Positions 25,274 to 33,043 of a DNA stretch of 64,000 nt are shown one piece after another. The translations under genes were made by a program, and so were the position numbers. Positions within the stretch are counted from its first letter, which is position 1. Every line of letters begins with the position of its first letter. The notes under the pieces were generated by a model. It was not told the origin of the DNA, did not search any database, and saw nothing but the letters and a program-made list of their open reading frames with translations. Origin of the DNA: Paraburkholderia sp. DHOC27 (GTDB lineage Bacteria > Pseudomonadota > Gammaproteobacteria > Burkholderiales > Burkholderiaceae). Where the stretch lies: the NCBI RefSeq assembly GCF_003429005.1, contig NZ_QVQV01000011.1, forward strand, positions 184 to 64,183. The letters run 5' to 3'.

Positions 25274-26689
25274 ATGAGCGAAATTTTCATGTTGAATGCG
25301 ACTCAGCTGGTTGCCGGCTTCCGGCAGCGCAGCCTCTCGCCTGTGGAGGTCATGTGCGCGGTACTGGACAGGGTCACGAAACTCGATCCGGTGGTCAACG
25401 CCTTCTGCGCTCTCGACGAGGAAGGGGCGATGTCGGCCGCCGGCGAGGCCGAGCGCCGATGGATGCGGGGCGAGCCGTGCGGTCCGCTTGATGGCGTCCC
25501 GGTATCGGTCAAGGATCTCGTCACCGTGGCCGGTTTTCCGACACGGCATGGGTCATGGACCGCTTCGCCGGACCGCGAGAGCGTCGATGCGCCGGCCGTA
25601 GCACGGTTGCGGCATGCGGGCGCCATACCGTTTGGCAAGACCACGACGTCCGAGTTCGGCAACAAGATCGTCACCGACTGTCCGTTGACAGGGGCGACGC
25701 GCAATCCGTGGGACACGCGGCTCTCGCCTGGGGGCAGCAGCGGCGGATCGGCGGTCGCGGTTGCGCTGGGCATGGGCCCGCTGTCGCTTGCGACCGATGG
25801 GGGCGGGTCTATCCGGATTCCGGCCTGCTGGAGTGGTGTGGTCGGGTTCAAGCCTACGTTCGCGCTGGTGCCGGCGGGCAATGCGGCGTCGTGGACTGCA
25901 CTGTCCACGCTCGGCCCGATTACGCGAACCGTGCGCGATACAGCGTTGATGCTCGATGCGATGACCTGCGCGAACGACGACAGCCCTCCTGGAACCGGGA
26001 GTCCGTCTGGCTATTCCGCCGGACTGGACGATGGTGTAGCGGGTCTGCGGATCGCCTGGTGCCCCGCCCCGGACAGTGTCTCGGTGACGCCGGAGATTGC
26101 GGCGTGTGTCGAGAGGGCGGTGGGCACGTTCGGGGCACTCGGCGCGACGGTCATCCAGACTGACGTCGCGCCGATCGCGGACTACTACGGCAATGGCCGC
26201 ATGCATTCGGTCCAGTGGTCCGTGTTCTTCGCGCAGCGTGTGCGGCATATGGAGGCAGCCAACAGGACGCTGCTTGATCCTGATCTGATGGCACTGTCGG
26301 ATGCAGGAACCCGGATCGACACCGCGACATTCGTCGATGCGCTGCTTGCCCGTCACGCCCTCGGCGCATCGATGGAAACGTTCTTCGAGCGTTACGACCT
26401 GCTGATCACGCCGACGTTTCATTGCGGGCCACCTCCGGTGCCCGGCTTGCCCGGCCATCTGCGCAAAGCACCGCTGCTGACTGCATGGTGCAACCAGGCT
26501 GGCGTGCCTGCGATATCCGTGCCGTGCGGATTCGCGGGGGATGTGCCCACCGGCCTGCAGATCATCGGGCGTCGGGGCAGCGATGCCCTGGTCCTGCGGG
26601 CAGCGCGCGCATACGAACTGGCGAGAGGGGATTTTCCGGCACCAGGACCGGATTTGCAGCTTCCGGACGGCACGGGGATCGCGCCATGA
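25274..26689 (+). CDS. Amidase-signature enzyme 2
   Basis: Amide hydrolase of 471 aa; the ATG at 25274 is preceded by AAGGA at 7 nt. The catalytic Lys is in GVPVSVKDLVTVAG, the cis-Ser in SPGGSSGGSAVAVALG, and the nucleophile Ser in TDGGGSIRIPACWSG. Related to amidase 1 over its whole length. It lies 54 bp after the binding-protein gene and its stop overlaps the next start (ATGA), so it belongs to the transporter operon. It probably hydrolyses the imported amide. Confidence 0.9.
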   Translation: MSEIFMLNATQLVAGFRQRSLSPVEVMCAVLDRVTKLDPVVNAFCALDEEGAMSAAGEAERRWMRGEPCGPLDGVPVSVKDLVTVAGFPTRHGSWTASPDRESVDAPAVARLRHAGAIPFGKTTTSEFGNKIVTDCPLTGATRNPWDTRLSPGGSSGGSAVAVALGMGPLSLATDGGGSIRIPACWSGVVGFKPTFALVPAGNAASWTALSTLGPITRTVRDTALMLDAMTCANDDSPPGTGSPSGYSAGLDDGVAGLRIAWCPAPDSVSVTPEIAACVERAVGTFGALGATVIQTDVAPIADYYGNGRMHSVQWSVFFAQRVRHMEAANRTLLDPDLMALSDAGTRIDTATFVDALLARHALGASMETFFERYDLLITPTFHCGPPPVPGLPGHLRKAPLLTAWCNQAGVPAISVPCGFAGDVPTGLQIIGRRGSDALVLRAARAYELARGDFPAPGPDLQLPDGTGIAP

Positions 26690-27231
26690 ACGTCCAGATT
26701 GCGCGGATCGTGGTCAATCTCGTTGAACGGCGCGCGGAACTCGGCATGCCGGTGGCCCCACCGCACCGTCAGGTAGTGGCTGCGGCGGTGCTGAAGCCGA
26801 CTGACCTGGATATTGCCGGCGAGCTTGAGGCGCTCTATGCGACGGGCGCCGATCTCGGCCAGATGCTCACCGCACGGGCGCTGCTTGCGCTCGGTTGTAC
26901 AGGGGAAGCCATCCAGGGTTATGGGAAGGCCGCGCTCCTGGGCACAGCGACACCGCTCGAATGGGGAGCGGCGCTGCTGCATCCACGGCTCGGCAAGGCG
27001 GTGCGCGACTGCCTGCCTGGCGCGTCCTCGATCATGCCATCCGTCACGAAGCGCGGGCCCCCTGGTGCCTGCGTCGATATTCCCTTGCACGGCGTCACGG
27101 ACATGTGGAGCTTCGACCACTTCGACACGGTGTCGCTCTGCATACCTGACTCCCCAGCACCGGACGAGCTGCTGATTGCCATTGCGCTCGCCGAGCGCGG
27201 CAGGCCGCTCGCACGCGTCAGGCCGGGGTGA
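26686..27231 (+). CDS. AA_synth (DUF1185) family protein
   Basis: Protein of 181 aa matching the amino-acid-synthesis family PF06684 (DUF1185) by its conserved blocks: VAPPHRQVVAAAVLKP, a GEAIQGYGKAALLG segment, GAALLHPRLGKAVRD, IMPSVTKRGPPGACVDIPL, SFDHFDTVSLCIPDSPAPDE and ALAERGRPLARV. The biochemical role of the family is not established, but members often sit with amidases and ABC importers, as here. The start overlaps the amidase stop by 4 nt. The upstream extension of this frame covers the amidase gene and is spurious. Confidence 0.88.
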   Translation: MNVQIARIVVNLVERRAELGMPVAPPHRQVVAAAVLKPTDLDIAGELEALYATGADLGQMLTARALLALGCTGEAIQGYGKAALLGTATPLEWGAALLHPRLGKAVRDCLPGASSIMPSVTKRGPPGACVDIPLHGVTDMWSFDHFDTVSLCIPDSPAPDELLIAIALAERGRPLARVRPG

Positions 27232-27304
27232 CGCGCGGCGATAAGCCGTGCCGTCAGGCAGGCACACATCAAACGAACACTCACAAGCGATGAAGGAGAA
27301 AAAC

Positions 27305-28339
27305 ATGGGCAGGGATGTGCGGGGAAGATGGAGCAAGGGGCTGACAGCGCTGTCGTTATGCGTCACAGTGGGCGCCGCACACGCCCAGTCGTCGGTCTCT
27401 CTCTATGGGCTGGCTGATGCATTTGCCGGGGTGGTGCGTACGCCCGGCTCGGCGGGCAACGCGTGGCAGGTGGGCTCGGGCGGGCTCTCGACATCGTATT
27501 GGGGCATGTCGGGCGCCGAGGATCTGGGCGGTGGCATGAAGGCGATTTTCACGCTCGAAAGCTTTTACCGGATCAACAGTGGCCAGTCAGGCGCGTACGA
27601 CGGGCAGTCATTCTTTGGGCGCAGGGCATTCGTCGGCCTGAGCGGGCAATTTGGTCAGGTGACGCTGGGGCGTAATGATTCACTGCTGTTCGTCTCCACG
27701 CTGCTGTTCAACCCGTTCGGCAACTCGTTCGTCTTCTCGCCCATGGTGGTCCACACGTTTCTGGGTTCCGCCATGGGCGCGGCGTCCGTGCAAAGCGATA
27801 CGGCGATTGACGACTCGATCGTCTACCAGTCGCCGGAGGTGGGCGGTCTGACAGGAAGTGTGCTGTACAGCAATGCAGGCATCGCGGGCCACGCCGGACA
27901 GGCGAACTATAGCGCGAACGTGCTGTACTTCGCGGGGCCGTTCTCGGCGACCGCCGCAGTCCAGAGTCTTCACACTGCATCGCTATTCCTGAACGGCGCC
28001 ACGGAGCAGACAGCGTGGATGGCCGGAGCGGCCTATCGCCTGCAGGCAGTGAAGCTCTATCTCCAGTACGAACGGGTGACCAACAACAATGACCTCACCG
28101 ACGATACCGTTCAGGTGGGGGCGAGCGCGCAGGTCGGCACGGGCAGCATACTGGCGTCCTGGGCGGGAACGCTCCGGCGGCCTGCACAGGGCGCCGATAT
28201 CCGCTGGTCGACAGTGGTGCTCGGTTACGACTACCCGCTCTCGAAACGCACGGATGTCTACGCCGCGTGGCGGTACGACACGATGACCAGTGTGTCGTCA
28301 GGCAACAGCCTGGGTGCGGGCATCAGGATGAAGTTCTAG
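27305..28339 (+). CDS. Gram-negative general porin
   Basis: Outer-membrane trimeric porin of 344 aa. AAGGAG lies 6 nt before the ATG at 27305. A signal peptide (hydrophobic ALSLCVTVGAAHA, cleaved before QSSVSLYG) leads to the mature N terminus typical of beta-proteobacterial porins (SSVSLYGLADAFAGVV). Further landmarks are GAEDLGGGMKAIFTLES, FFGRRAFVGLSGQFGQVTLG and a C terminus ending in Phe (AGIRMKF). It would admit the substrate of the downstream importer and closes the catabolic module 73 bp after the AA_synth gene. Confidence 0.93.
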   Translation: MGRDVRGRWSKGLTALSLCVTVGAAHAQSSVSLYGLADAFAGVVRTPGSAGNAWQVGSGGLSTSYWGMSGAEDLGGGMKAIFTLESFYRINSGQSGAYDGQSFFGRRAFVGLSGQFGQVTLGRNDSLLFVSTLLFNPFGNSFVFSPMVVHTFLGSAMGAASVQSDTAIDDSIVYQSPEVGGLTGSVLYSNAGIAGHAGQANYSANVLYFAGPFSATAAVQSLHTASLFLNGATEQTAWMAGAAYRLQAVKLYLQYERVTNNNDLTDDTVQVGASAQVGTGSILASWAGTLRRPAQGADIRWSTVVLGYDYPLSKRTDVYAAWRYDTMTSVSSGNSLGAGIRMKF

Positions 28340-28708
28340 CTGGCCCTGACCAGCATGCTGGCATGCCCGGAAGACCGGTGACCAAACTGGCAGGTCGGCG
28401 CATCGGAATCCTTCCATAAAGCGGCGGATGACGCCTCGGATCCCAGCGGCGCGTTGCAACGTGTCGCACTCGCGTCGCGAGGGCAGTCGGCGCATGACGA
28501 AAAATCTCTGTAGCGCATGTCGTGTGCCCACGCTCGGGAAGCCAGGGCGCCCGGTCGCGCGACGTCGCTGGCGATTTCCTCTGAGGCGCAGTTAAATCGC
28601 TCCGGACGCGCGCGCTCCAGTGACTTGCAGGCCCGCGACGCGTGCGCCTGTAGCCGTATCCGGGGTTCCATGCCGGGGTGCTCACTCGCTTTCTGGCGGA
28701 ACAATACC
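28340..28708. other. Gap after the porin gene
   Basis: This 369-bp stretch separates the catabolic cargo from the conjugation module. Frames on both strands overlap without signatures. A short palindrome (CCAGCATGCTGG) just after the porin stop may be a terminator stem, but no T run follows. No gene supported. Confidence 0.4.
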
Positions 28709-28927
28709 TCAGGCGTTGCCGTCCTCGTTATTGCTTCCAGGCACGCACCCGATCAGACCAAACATGGCCTGGAATTCGTACCCGCAGTCTTCACACACAT
28801 ACTCCTGGTAGACCGTGTACGCACCCACCGCACAAGCCCCCATCGTAACATTCGGCGTGTCGCATGCCGGGCAGCGCACGGCGCCCTCGTCAACGGTACG
28901 CTTTTGCCATTCATCGGAAGACAGCAC
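28709..28927 (-). CDS. Small zinc-ribbon protein
   Basis: Protein of 72 aa with two CxxC pairs (VRCPACDTPN and YVCEDCGYEFQ) that form a zinc ribbon. The GTG start is preceded by CAGGAGA at 7 nt, which supports it over internal Met codons. Such small ribbons can be regulators or nucleic-acid binders. It is divergent from the AlpA-like gene at 29199 across a 270-bp promoter region. The specific role is unknown. Confidence 0.75.
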   Translation of the reverse strand: MLSSDEWQKRTVDEGAVRCPACDTPNVTMGACAVGAYTVYQEYVCEDCGYEFQAMFGLIGCVPGSNNEDGNA

Positions 28928-29088
28928 GAATGTCTCTCCTGGTTGGTGCGAGGGTACGACCTTTGCCGGACTACCGCCATACGTCTGGTGCTGGTCATTC
29001 TACGCTCTGCGTTCGTGAGACTGGCCGCGATAATCATCGCCGGCGTTCCCTGATACGTTACGCGTTGCCCCGCGTCGTTCGCGATGCC

Positions 29089-29107
29089 CGACGGGAGCTT
29101 CCCGTCG
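29089..29107. repeat. Perfect 8-bp inverted repeat upstream of the AlpA-like gene
   Basis: CGACGGGA and TCCCGTCG flank a 3-bp spacer. The element lies in the divergent promoter region between the zinc-ribbon and AlpA-like genes, about 90 bp before the latter. Candidate operator for a dimeric regulator, or an RNA hairpin in the leader. Confidence 0.45.
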
Positions 29108-29198
29108 ATAAGACGGGTTTGGAGGAGGGGCCCGACTGCTGCTTGAATGCCCCCATGTACCGGCAACACCAGACCGGCATCTTTCCTGGGGGAAGACC

Positions 29199-29438
29199 AT
29201 GTCAATCGCGAACAGTGAGGCGCACAGGATCCTGCGCCGCAAGCAGGTCGAAGAGAGAACGGGGCTGTCGCGCTCAACGATTTACCGTCGTATGCAGGCG
29301 GGAACATTTCCACAGGCTGTGCCGTTGGGCGGTCGCCTGGTGGGATGGCGCGCGGCGGACATTGAACAGTTTCTGGAAAATCCCGTGCGCTACCGGGCGT
29401 CTGTGCCAGCGCGCGACGACATGGGGGGCACGCCATGA
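29199..29438 (+). CDS. AlpA-family regulator
   Basis: Protein of 79 aa with the AlpA helix-turn-helix: RILRRKQVEERTGLSRSTIY, then RMQAGTFPQAVPLGGRLVGW and a terminal ADIEQFLENP helix. GGGGGAAG precedes the ATG. Its stop overlaps the next start by 4 nt, so the two make a small regulatory operon immediately upstream of the transfer genes. Distinct in sequence from the AlpA-like protein at 1696. A role in switching on transfer is inferred from position. Confidence 0.88.
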   Translation: MSIANSEAHRILRRKQVEERTGLSRSTIYRRMQAGTFPQAVPLGGRLVGWRAADIEQFLENPVRYRASVPARDDMGGTP

Positions 29439-29737
29439 GTCGCGATCTCGCTTCGGCACCCCTGCGCCGGCGGCTGGAGAACTGGGGCAACGCATCGCGC
29501 GGCGCCTACGATCCGGTCGATGCGGCGCGTATCACGAAGGCCTGGCAGACACTCCATGTCCGCCATCGCGATATGCTGCGCATGGTCTATCTCTGGCATG
29601 CGCGTCGGGAGGTGGTCTGCCGGCGACTGCGTATTCCGCGGCGCCCCGCCCAATGCTTTGAGCTGGAACTCGCCGCAGCACGGGCCGCGCTCGCACGGGT
29701 CCTGGATGGCGGGAACCCGGATCGTGAAGGCAGTTAA
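29435..29737 (+). CDS. Small protein resembling phage Q-type antiterminators
   Basis: Basic protein of 100 aa. It has an LENWGNASRG segment near the N terminus, then an all-helical region (ITKAWQTLHVRHRDMLRMVY then LWHARREVVCRRLRIP) and a final helix (LELAAARAALARVL). This order, with a W-containing start and a sigma-region-4-like helix-turn-helix, recalls phage antitermination Q proteins. The similarity is by eye and moderate. Translationally coupled to the AlpA-like gene. Downstream lies a promoter followed by two intrinsic terminators before the transfer operon, exactly the layout on which a Q-like factor would act. Confidence 0.55.
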   Translation: MSRDLASAPLRRRLENWGNASRGAYDPVDAARITKAWQTLHVRHRDMLRMVYLWHARREVVCRRLRIPRRPAQCFELELAAARAALARVLDGGNPDREGS

Positions 29738-29797
29738 TCTCCCAAGGACGGGGCAAGTAGTGGGCGCATCGCCGATCCGGTTCGGGTGGGTGCGCAG

Positions 29798-29814
29798 CCG
29801 GCACGTTGTGCCGG
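29798..29814. repeat. 7-bp inverted repeat in the transfer leader region
   Basis: CCGGCAC and GTGCCGG flank GTT. It lies 60 bp after the Q-like gene stop and about 140 bp upstream of the candidate transfer promoter. It may end the regulatory operon (no T tract follows) or be an operator. Confidence 0.4.
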
Positions 29815-29883
29815 TGAGCGACGCCGCTGCAGCAGGGAACTTCAGGGTGAAGGTGCGGATGTGAAAATTTTTTTGGGACGCCG

Positions 29884-29912
29884 TGGGAACACCTGGGAAC
29901 ACGTGGGTAAAG
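29884..29912 (+). repeat. Three direct repeats with 10-bp period
   Basis: TGGGAACAC (29884-29892), TGGGAACAC (29894-29902) and the diverged TGGGTAAAG (29904-29912) repeat with a spacing of exactly one helical turn. They end 28 bp before the -35 of the candidate transfer promoter, a usual place for activator sites. AlpA or the zinc-ribbon protein are candidate ligands. Confidence 0.6.
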
Positions 29913-29940
29913 GCATGGATGGCGGGGCGCCTGAAGGTAC

Positions 29941-29969
29941 TTGCATAGCGTCGCGCGCCCGCCTACATT
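29941..29969 (+). promoter_or_regulatory. Candidate promoter of the conjugation operon
   Basis: TTGCAT (29941-29946), a 17-bp spacer and TACATT (29964-29969) form a sigma-70-type promoter on the plus strand. The transcript would start near 29976 and meet two terminators before the first gene at 30220. No other equally good promoter is seen before ParA. Confidence 0.6.
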
Positions 29970-30077
29970 GAAGCCAACAATCTGATCCGGTCAACGTGCC
30001 ACGCACGACCGAGTACGCGTTAGCGGCCCCGCAGTTCGATGTCTGTGCGACGACGTGGTGTGCCGAGACGCGTTCGC

Positions 30078-30104
30078 AAAAAGCCTGCATCTGCAGGCTT
30101 TTTT
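30078..30104. terminator. Intrinsic terminator 1 in the transfer leader
   Basis: A near-perfect palindrome pairs 30078-30089 with 30092-30103 (core GCCTGCA/TGCAGGC, with A and T runs outside). The T run follows the stem on the plus strand and the A run makes it a terminator on the minus strand too. It lies about 100 nt downstream of the candidate promoter. Confidence 0.85.
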
Positions 30105-30139
30105 GCTTTCTGGCGCCGATGCAATGATCCCCCGTTGAG

Positions 30140-30177
30140 CCCGCGGTCAGCCTCCCTGGCGCCGCGGGTTCTTTTTT
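30140..30177 (+). terminator. Intrinsic terminator 2 in the transfer leader
   Basis: CCCGCGG (30140-30146) pairs with CCGCGGG (30162-30168) and is followed by TTCTTTTTT. It is a second factor-independent terminator, only 36 bp after the first and 43 bp before the ParA start codon. Tandem terminators between a promoter and its operon imply conditional read-through. Confidence 0.85.
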
Positions 30178-30219
30178 CGCAGGTTCATCGACCGCGGGCG
30201 CGGCTGAGGACGATGAGCC

Positions 30220-31068
30220 ATGAAATCGCTTCTGATCATTTCGGCGAAAGGCAGTTCAGGCAGGACGACACTGACCTGTCTGCTCGCCCGCCACCTGCAA
30301 TTCACCTGCCACTGGCGCGTGCTCGTGCTGGACCTGGCTGAGCCGCCGCGCTGCGCACAGATGCTCGCCGGCCGCGGACATGACACGACAGGTTCCGGCA
30401 ACCGTGCGCCGGATCTGCCTGAGTGCGCCAACCCGATAAGGGGTGGGTGCCTTCGCGTCCTCAGCGCCGACGCCATCGACGCTCTGCACTCGCCCGATGA
30501 TCCCGCACGCACCCGCTATTACGCGAACCTTCGTCACCTGCTGTCTGCCGTGGCGCCGTGGTTCGACGTGTGCCTGATCGATGCGCCCGTCCTGCCGGAC
30601 CTGCGCGCTGTCTGTGCGGAGGCGCTGGCGGATGCGGTGCTGAGCCCTCTCTCGATGTCGCCGGAATGTATCGAATGCGCGTCCGCCGTCATCAATGGTA
30701 CATACGGAATCCGCAATGTCCGCGCGCGACTGAATCCGGCATTGCGCTTTGCCGGCCTTCTGCCGGTTGTCGATGTTCCTTCGCCGATGGAAGAGGCGTG
30801 GGTGAAGATGATGGAAACGACGCTGTGTGAATGGCTGATCGCGGACCCGGCCTTTCCCCACGGATACGCGTGGCTGCCGCGTCTGAGCTCCGTCGGGCGC
30901 ATTGAACAACGCCTGGTGCCGCACGGCGATGCTACCGCGCTGGACGTCGGGGTAGCCGAAGCGTCGCGGACGGTGACCGCCTGTCTGAATGTGCTCACAC
31001 GGTGGCTTGATGCAATCGGGAACGATGCGGTGCACGGCCTTGGCGATGCGGAGGTGTGCGATGCATGA
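30220..31068 (+). CDS. ParA-family ATPase, first gene of the transfer operon
   Basis: Protein of 282 aa with a P-loop near the N terminus in the deviant ParA style (LLIISAKGSSGRTTLTCLLA) and a FDVCLIDAPVLPD segment in the Walker B position. The second Lys of the deviant Walker A is replaced (SGRTT), so ATP handling may differ from ParA/MinD. ParA-like proteins in transfer operons assist partition or bring the DNA or secretion machinery to the pole (compare VirC1). It follows the double terminator by 43 bp. Its stop overlaps the next gene by 8 nt. No ParB partner is seen. Confidence 0.8.
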   Translation: MKSLLIISAKGSSGRTTLTCLLARHLQFTCHWRVLVLDLAEPPRCAQMLAGRGHDTTGSGNRAPDLPECANPIRGGCLRVLSADAIDALHSPDDPARTRYYANLRHLLSAVAPWFDVCLIDAPVLPDLRAVCAEALADAVLSPLSMSPECIECASAVINGTYGIRNVRARLNPALRFAGLLPVVDVPSPMEEAWVKMMETTLCEWLIADPAFPHGYAWLPRLSSVGRIEQRLVPHGDATALDVGVAEASRTVTACLNVLTRWLDAIGNDAVHGLGDAEVCDA

Positions 31069-31639
31069 CGCTGCCATCTCATTCGATTTTGCGGGCCCCG
31101 ATCGCGCGCTGCTGCGGGCGTTGCGTCGCTGGTCGAGCGTCATCGCTGCATTCGTCGGCGTATCAATCCTGGCGCCGGGCACTGCCCGCGCCGATGACTG
31201 GGGCTGCCAGGTGATCCTGTGCCTGTCCAATCCGGGTGGTCCTGAACAATACGGTGAGTGCGTTCCGCCAGTCGAGAAACTGTGGGCGGCCTTGCGCCAC
31301 GGCGACCCTTTTCCGACCTGCGACTTCGGCGCAGGCGGCTCACAGGGAACGTCGGCGGTGAACGTCTTTGCGGGTGCCGGCTACTGCCGCGAGGATCTGC
31401 TGTACTGGGGTGGCCCCGAGCAGAGCGAGCTGCTGTGCAACGCGCGTGGCGCGATCAACGTCGAGATCGACGGGGCACTGTACACGCGGGTCTGGTGGGA
31501 CGCGAGAGGCGCCGACCGCACGATCACGGAGTTCTACGGGGGCGGCACCACACAGGTGTCCTACGACCCGACACAGTCGGCGCGCCTCTTTCTGGAGCAC
31601 GAGTACGAAAACTCGGGCGGTCAGGGAGGTGGCCAATGA
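31061..31639 (+). CDS. TrbM-like secreted transfer protein
   Basis: Protein of 192 aa. The ATG at 31061 follows GGAGGTGTGCG and overlaps the ParA stop. A signal peptide (SVIAAFVGVSILAPGTARA, then DDWGCQV) precedes a Cys-rich mature part (WGCQVILCLSNPGGPEQYGE then CVPPV, FPTCDFG, GYCRED, ELLCNA). Spaced Cys residues after CQVxLCLSNP recall TrbM-type periplasmic proteins of conjugation systems. It is encoded just before the VirB1 gene with a 4-nt overlap. Function in transfer is inferred from context. Confidence 0.65.
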   Translation: MHDAAISFDFAGPDRALLRALRRWSSVIAAFVGVSILAPGTARADDWGCQVILCLSNPGGPEQYGECVPPVEKLWAALRHGDPFPTCDFGAGGSQGTSAVNVFAGAGYCREDLLYWGGPEQSELLCNARGAINVEIDGALYTRVWWDARGADRTITEFYGGGTTQVSYDPTQSARLFLEHEYENSGGQGGGQ

Positions 31640-32319
31640 TACCGCTCGCCGCATTCCTGACCCTGGCACAGCAGTGCGCGCCTGCCGTGGCGCCGGCCAC
31701 GATGGCGGCCATCGTGCGCGTCGAGTCGGGTTTCAACCCGTACGCGATCGGGGTGGTGCATGGCGGCCTCCTGCGACAGCCCGCGAGCCTTGATGAGGCC
31801 GTAGCGACAGCACGTGCGCTGGATGCCGCCGGGTGGAATTACAGCGTCGGTCTCGCGCAGGTGAACCGGTCGAACTGGGCCCGGCTCGGCCTGACGCCTG
31901 AAACCGTTTTCGATCCGTGCCGCAATCTTGCCGCGGGCGCAGCGATCCTCCAGGGCTGCTTCGAGCGCGCGAAACAGGCACAAACGCAGGCACAAACGCG
32001 GGCAAATGCGGGGGCTCACGCGCAGGCACAGGACGCACTGCGCGCAGGACTCTCGTGCTACGCGAGCGGCGACTTTTCCAGTGGCTTCCGTACGGGCTAT
32101 GTGCAGCGGGTCGTCGCCCAGGCAGCGCGGCCTGATCCGGAGGTTCCGGCCATTGCTACCGATGTTTCGCCTATTCCCGTCATTCCCTCCCGACCGGCTG
32201 CCGCGCGATCCGACCCGTCTCGTAGTCGCGCTGGCTTCGGGTCCCTCACGGACGGCAGGACGGACCGGAAGGCTGATCGGGCAGACGACATGACACAGGA
32301 AAGCGCTGTGGTGTTCTGA
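31636..32319 (+). CDS. virB1: VirB1-like lytic transglycosylase
   Basis: Peptidoglycan-cleaving enzyme of 227 aa that opens the wall for the secretion channel. The catalytic Glu is E30 in AAIVRVESGFNPYAIG; the lysozyme-fold follow-up motifs NYSVGLAQVNRSNWARLG and NLAAGAAILQGCF are present, then LSCYASGDF. The start overlaps the previous stop (ATGA). Between the catalytic core and the last active-site helix there is a low-complexity Ala/Gln/Thr-rich insert (about residues 113-135). The C-terminal 60 residues are Pro/Arg-rich and poorly conserved. Confidence 0.88.
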   Translation: MIPLAAFLTLAQQCAPAVAPATMAAIVRVESGFNPYAIGVVHGGLLRQPASLDEAVATARALDAAGWNYSVGLAQVNRSNWARLGLTPETVFDPCRNLAAGAAILQGCFERAKQAQTQAQTRANAGAHAQAQDALRAGLSCYASGDFSSGFRTGYVQRVVAQAARPDPEVPAIATDVSPIPVIPSRPAAARSDPSRSRAGFGSLTDGRTDRKADRADDMTQESAVVF

Positions 32320-32354
32320 GAAAGCAGGGACAACGCGTGTGACAGGAGTGATTC

Positions 32355-32696
32355 ATGAAATCAGGACTACATATCAAATGCAGGCGGGTTTCTCGGCAGT
32401 TGCGGACCCCCGGTTCGGCGCGATACGTCTGGCGCAGCCTCTCGGTTGTGTCCATGGTGATGCTGACGGCGACACCAGCATATGCGCAGCTCTCGCAGGT
32501 CAACACGCTGCTCACGACGATCCAGACCACGCTGCTCAGCGTGGGCGCGGTGGTGTGCTCGATCTCGATCATCTGGGCGGGCTTCAAGATGATGTTCCAG
32601 CACGCACGCTTTGGCGACATTGCGAACGTGTTCATCGGCGGCCTGTTCGTGGGCTGCGCCACGGTGATCGCGGCGATGCTGATCCCGACGAGCTGA
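32355..32696 (+). CDS. virB2: VirB2-like major pilin
   Basis: Pilin precursor of 113 aa. A signal region (SLSVVSMVMLTATPAYA) is cleaved before QLSQVN. Two transmembrane helices follow (TTLLSVGAVVCSISIIWAGF and ANVFIGGLFVGCATVIAAML), separated by the short basic loop of VirB2/TrbC pilins. Position between VirB1 and VirB3 fixes the identity. Confidence 0.88.
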   Translation: MKSGLHIKCRRVSRQLRTPGSARYVWRSLSVVSMVMLTATPAYAQLSQVNTLLTTIQTTLLSVGAVVCSISIIWAGFKMMFQHARFGDIANVFIGGLFVGCATVIAAMLIPTS

Positions 32697-32709
32697 GGCG
32701 GAGGCGCAC

Positions 32710-33042
32710 ATGAATCCGCGCATGAATCCACTCAGGGATCCCGTCTTCAAGGGCTGCACGCGACCCGCGATGCTCTGGGGTGTGCCGCTCGTGCCGTTCC
32801 TCATGGTGGGCGGCAGCATCCTGATCCCTGCGATCTGGGCGCTGCTCGCAAGTCCGCCGGTGGGTGTCGGCATCGTGCTGATCCTCATCCCCGTCTTCGT
32901 CACGATGCGCTCGGTTACGCGCCACGACGACCAGCGCCTCGCGCAGTTCGCATTGCGCATTCGCATGGTGTCACGCCAGCGCAACCGTCGCTTCTGGGGC
33001 GCGCACGCCTACGTGCCGGTCCGCGTCAAGAGGAGAGGCTGA
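32710..33042 (+). CDS. virB3: VirB3-like membrane protein
   Basis: Protein of 110 aa with two adjacent hydrophobic helices (PLVPFLMVGGSILIPAIWAL and VGIVLILIPVFVTM), preceded by DPVFKGCTRP, the standard VirB3/TrbD opening. C-terminal part is basic. Follows VirB2 by 13 bp and precedes VirB4 by 1 bp. It docks VirB4 at the inner membrane. Confidence 0.9.
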   Translation: MNPRMNPLRDPVFKGCTRPAMLWGVPLVPFLMVGGSILIPAIWALLASPPVGVGIVLILIPVFVTMRSVTRHDDQRLAQFALRIRMVSRQRNRRFWGAHAYVPVRVKRRG

Positions 33043-33043
33043 G

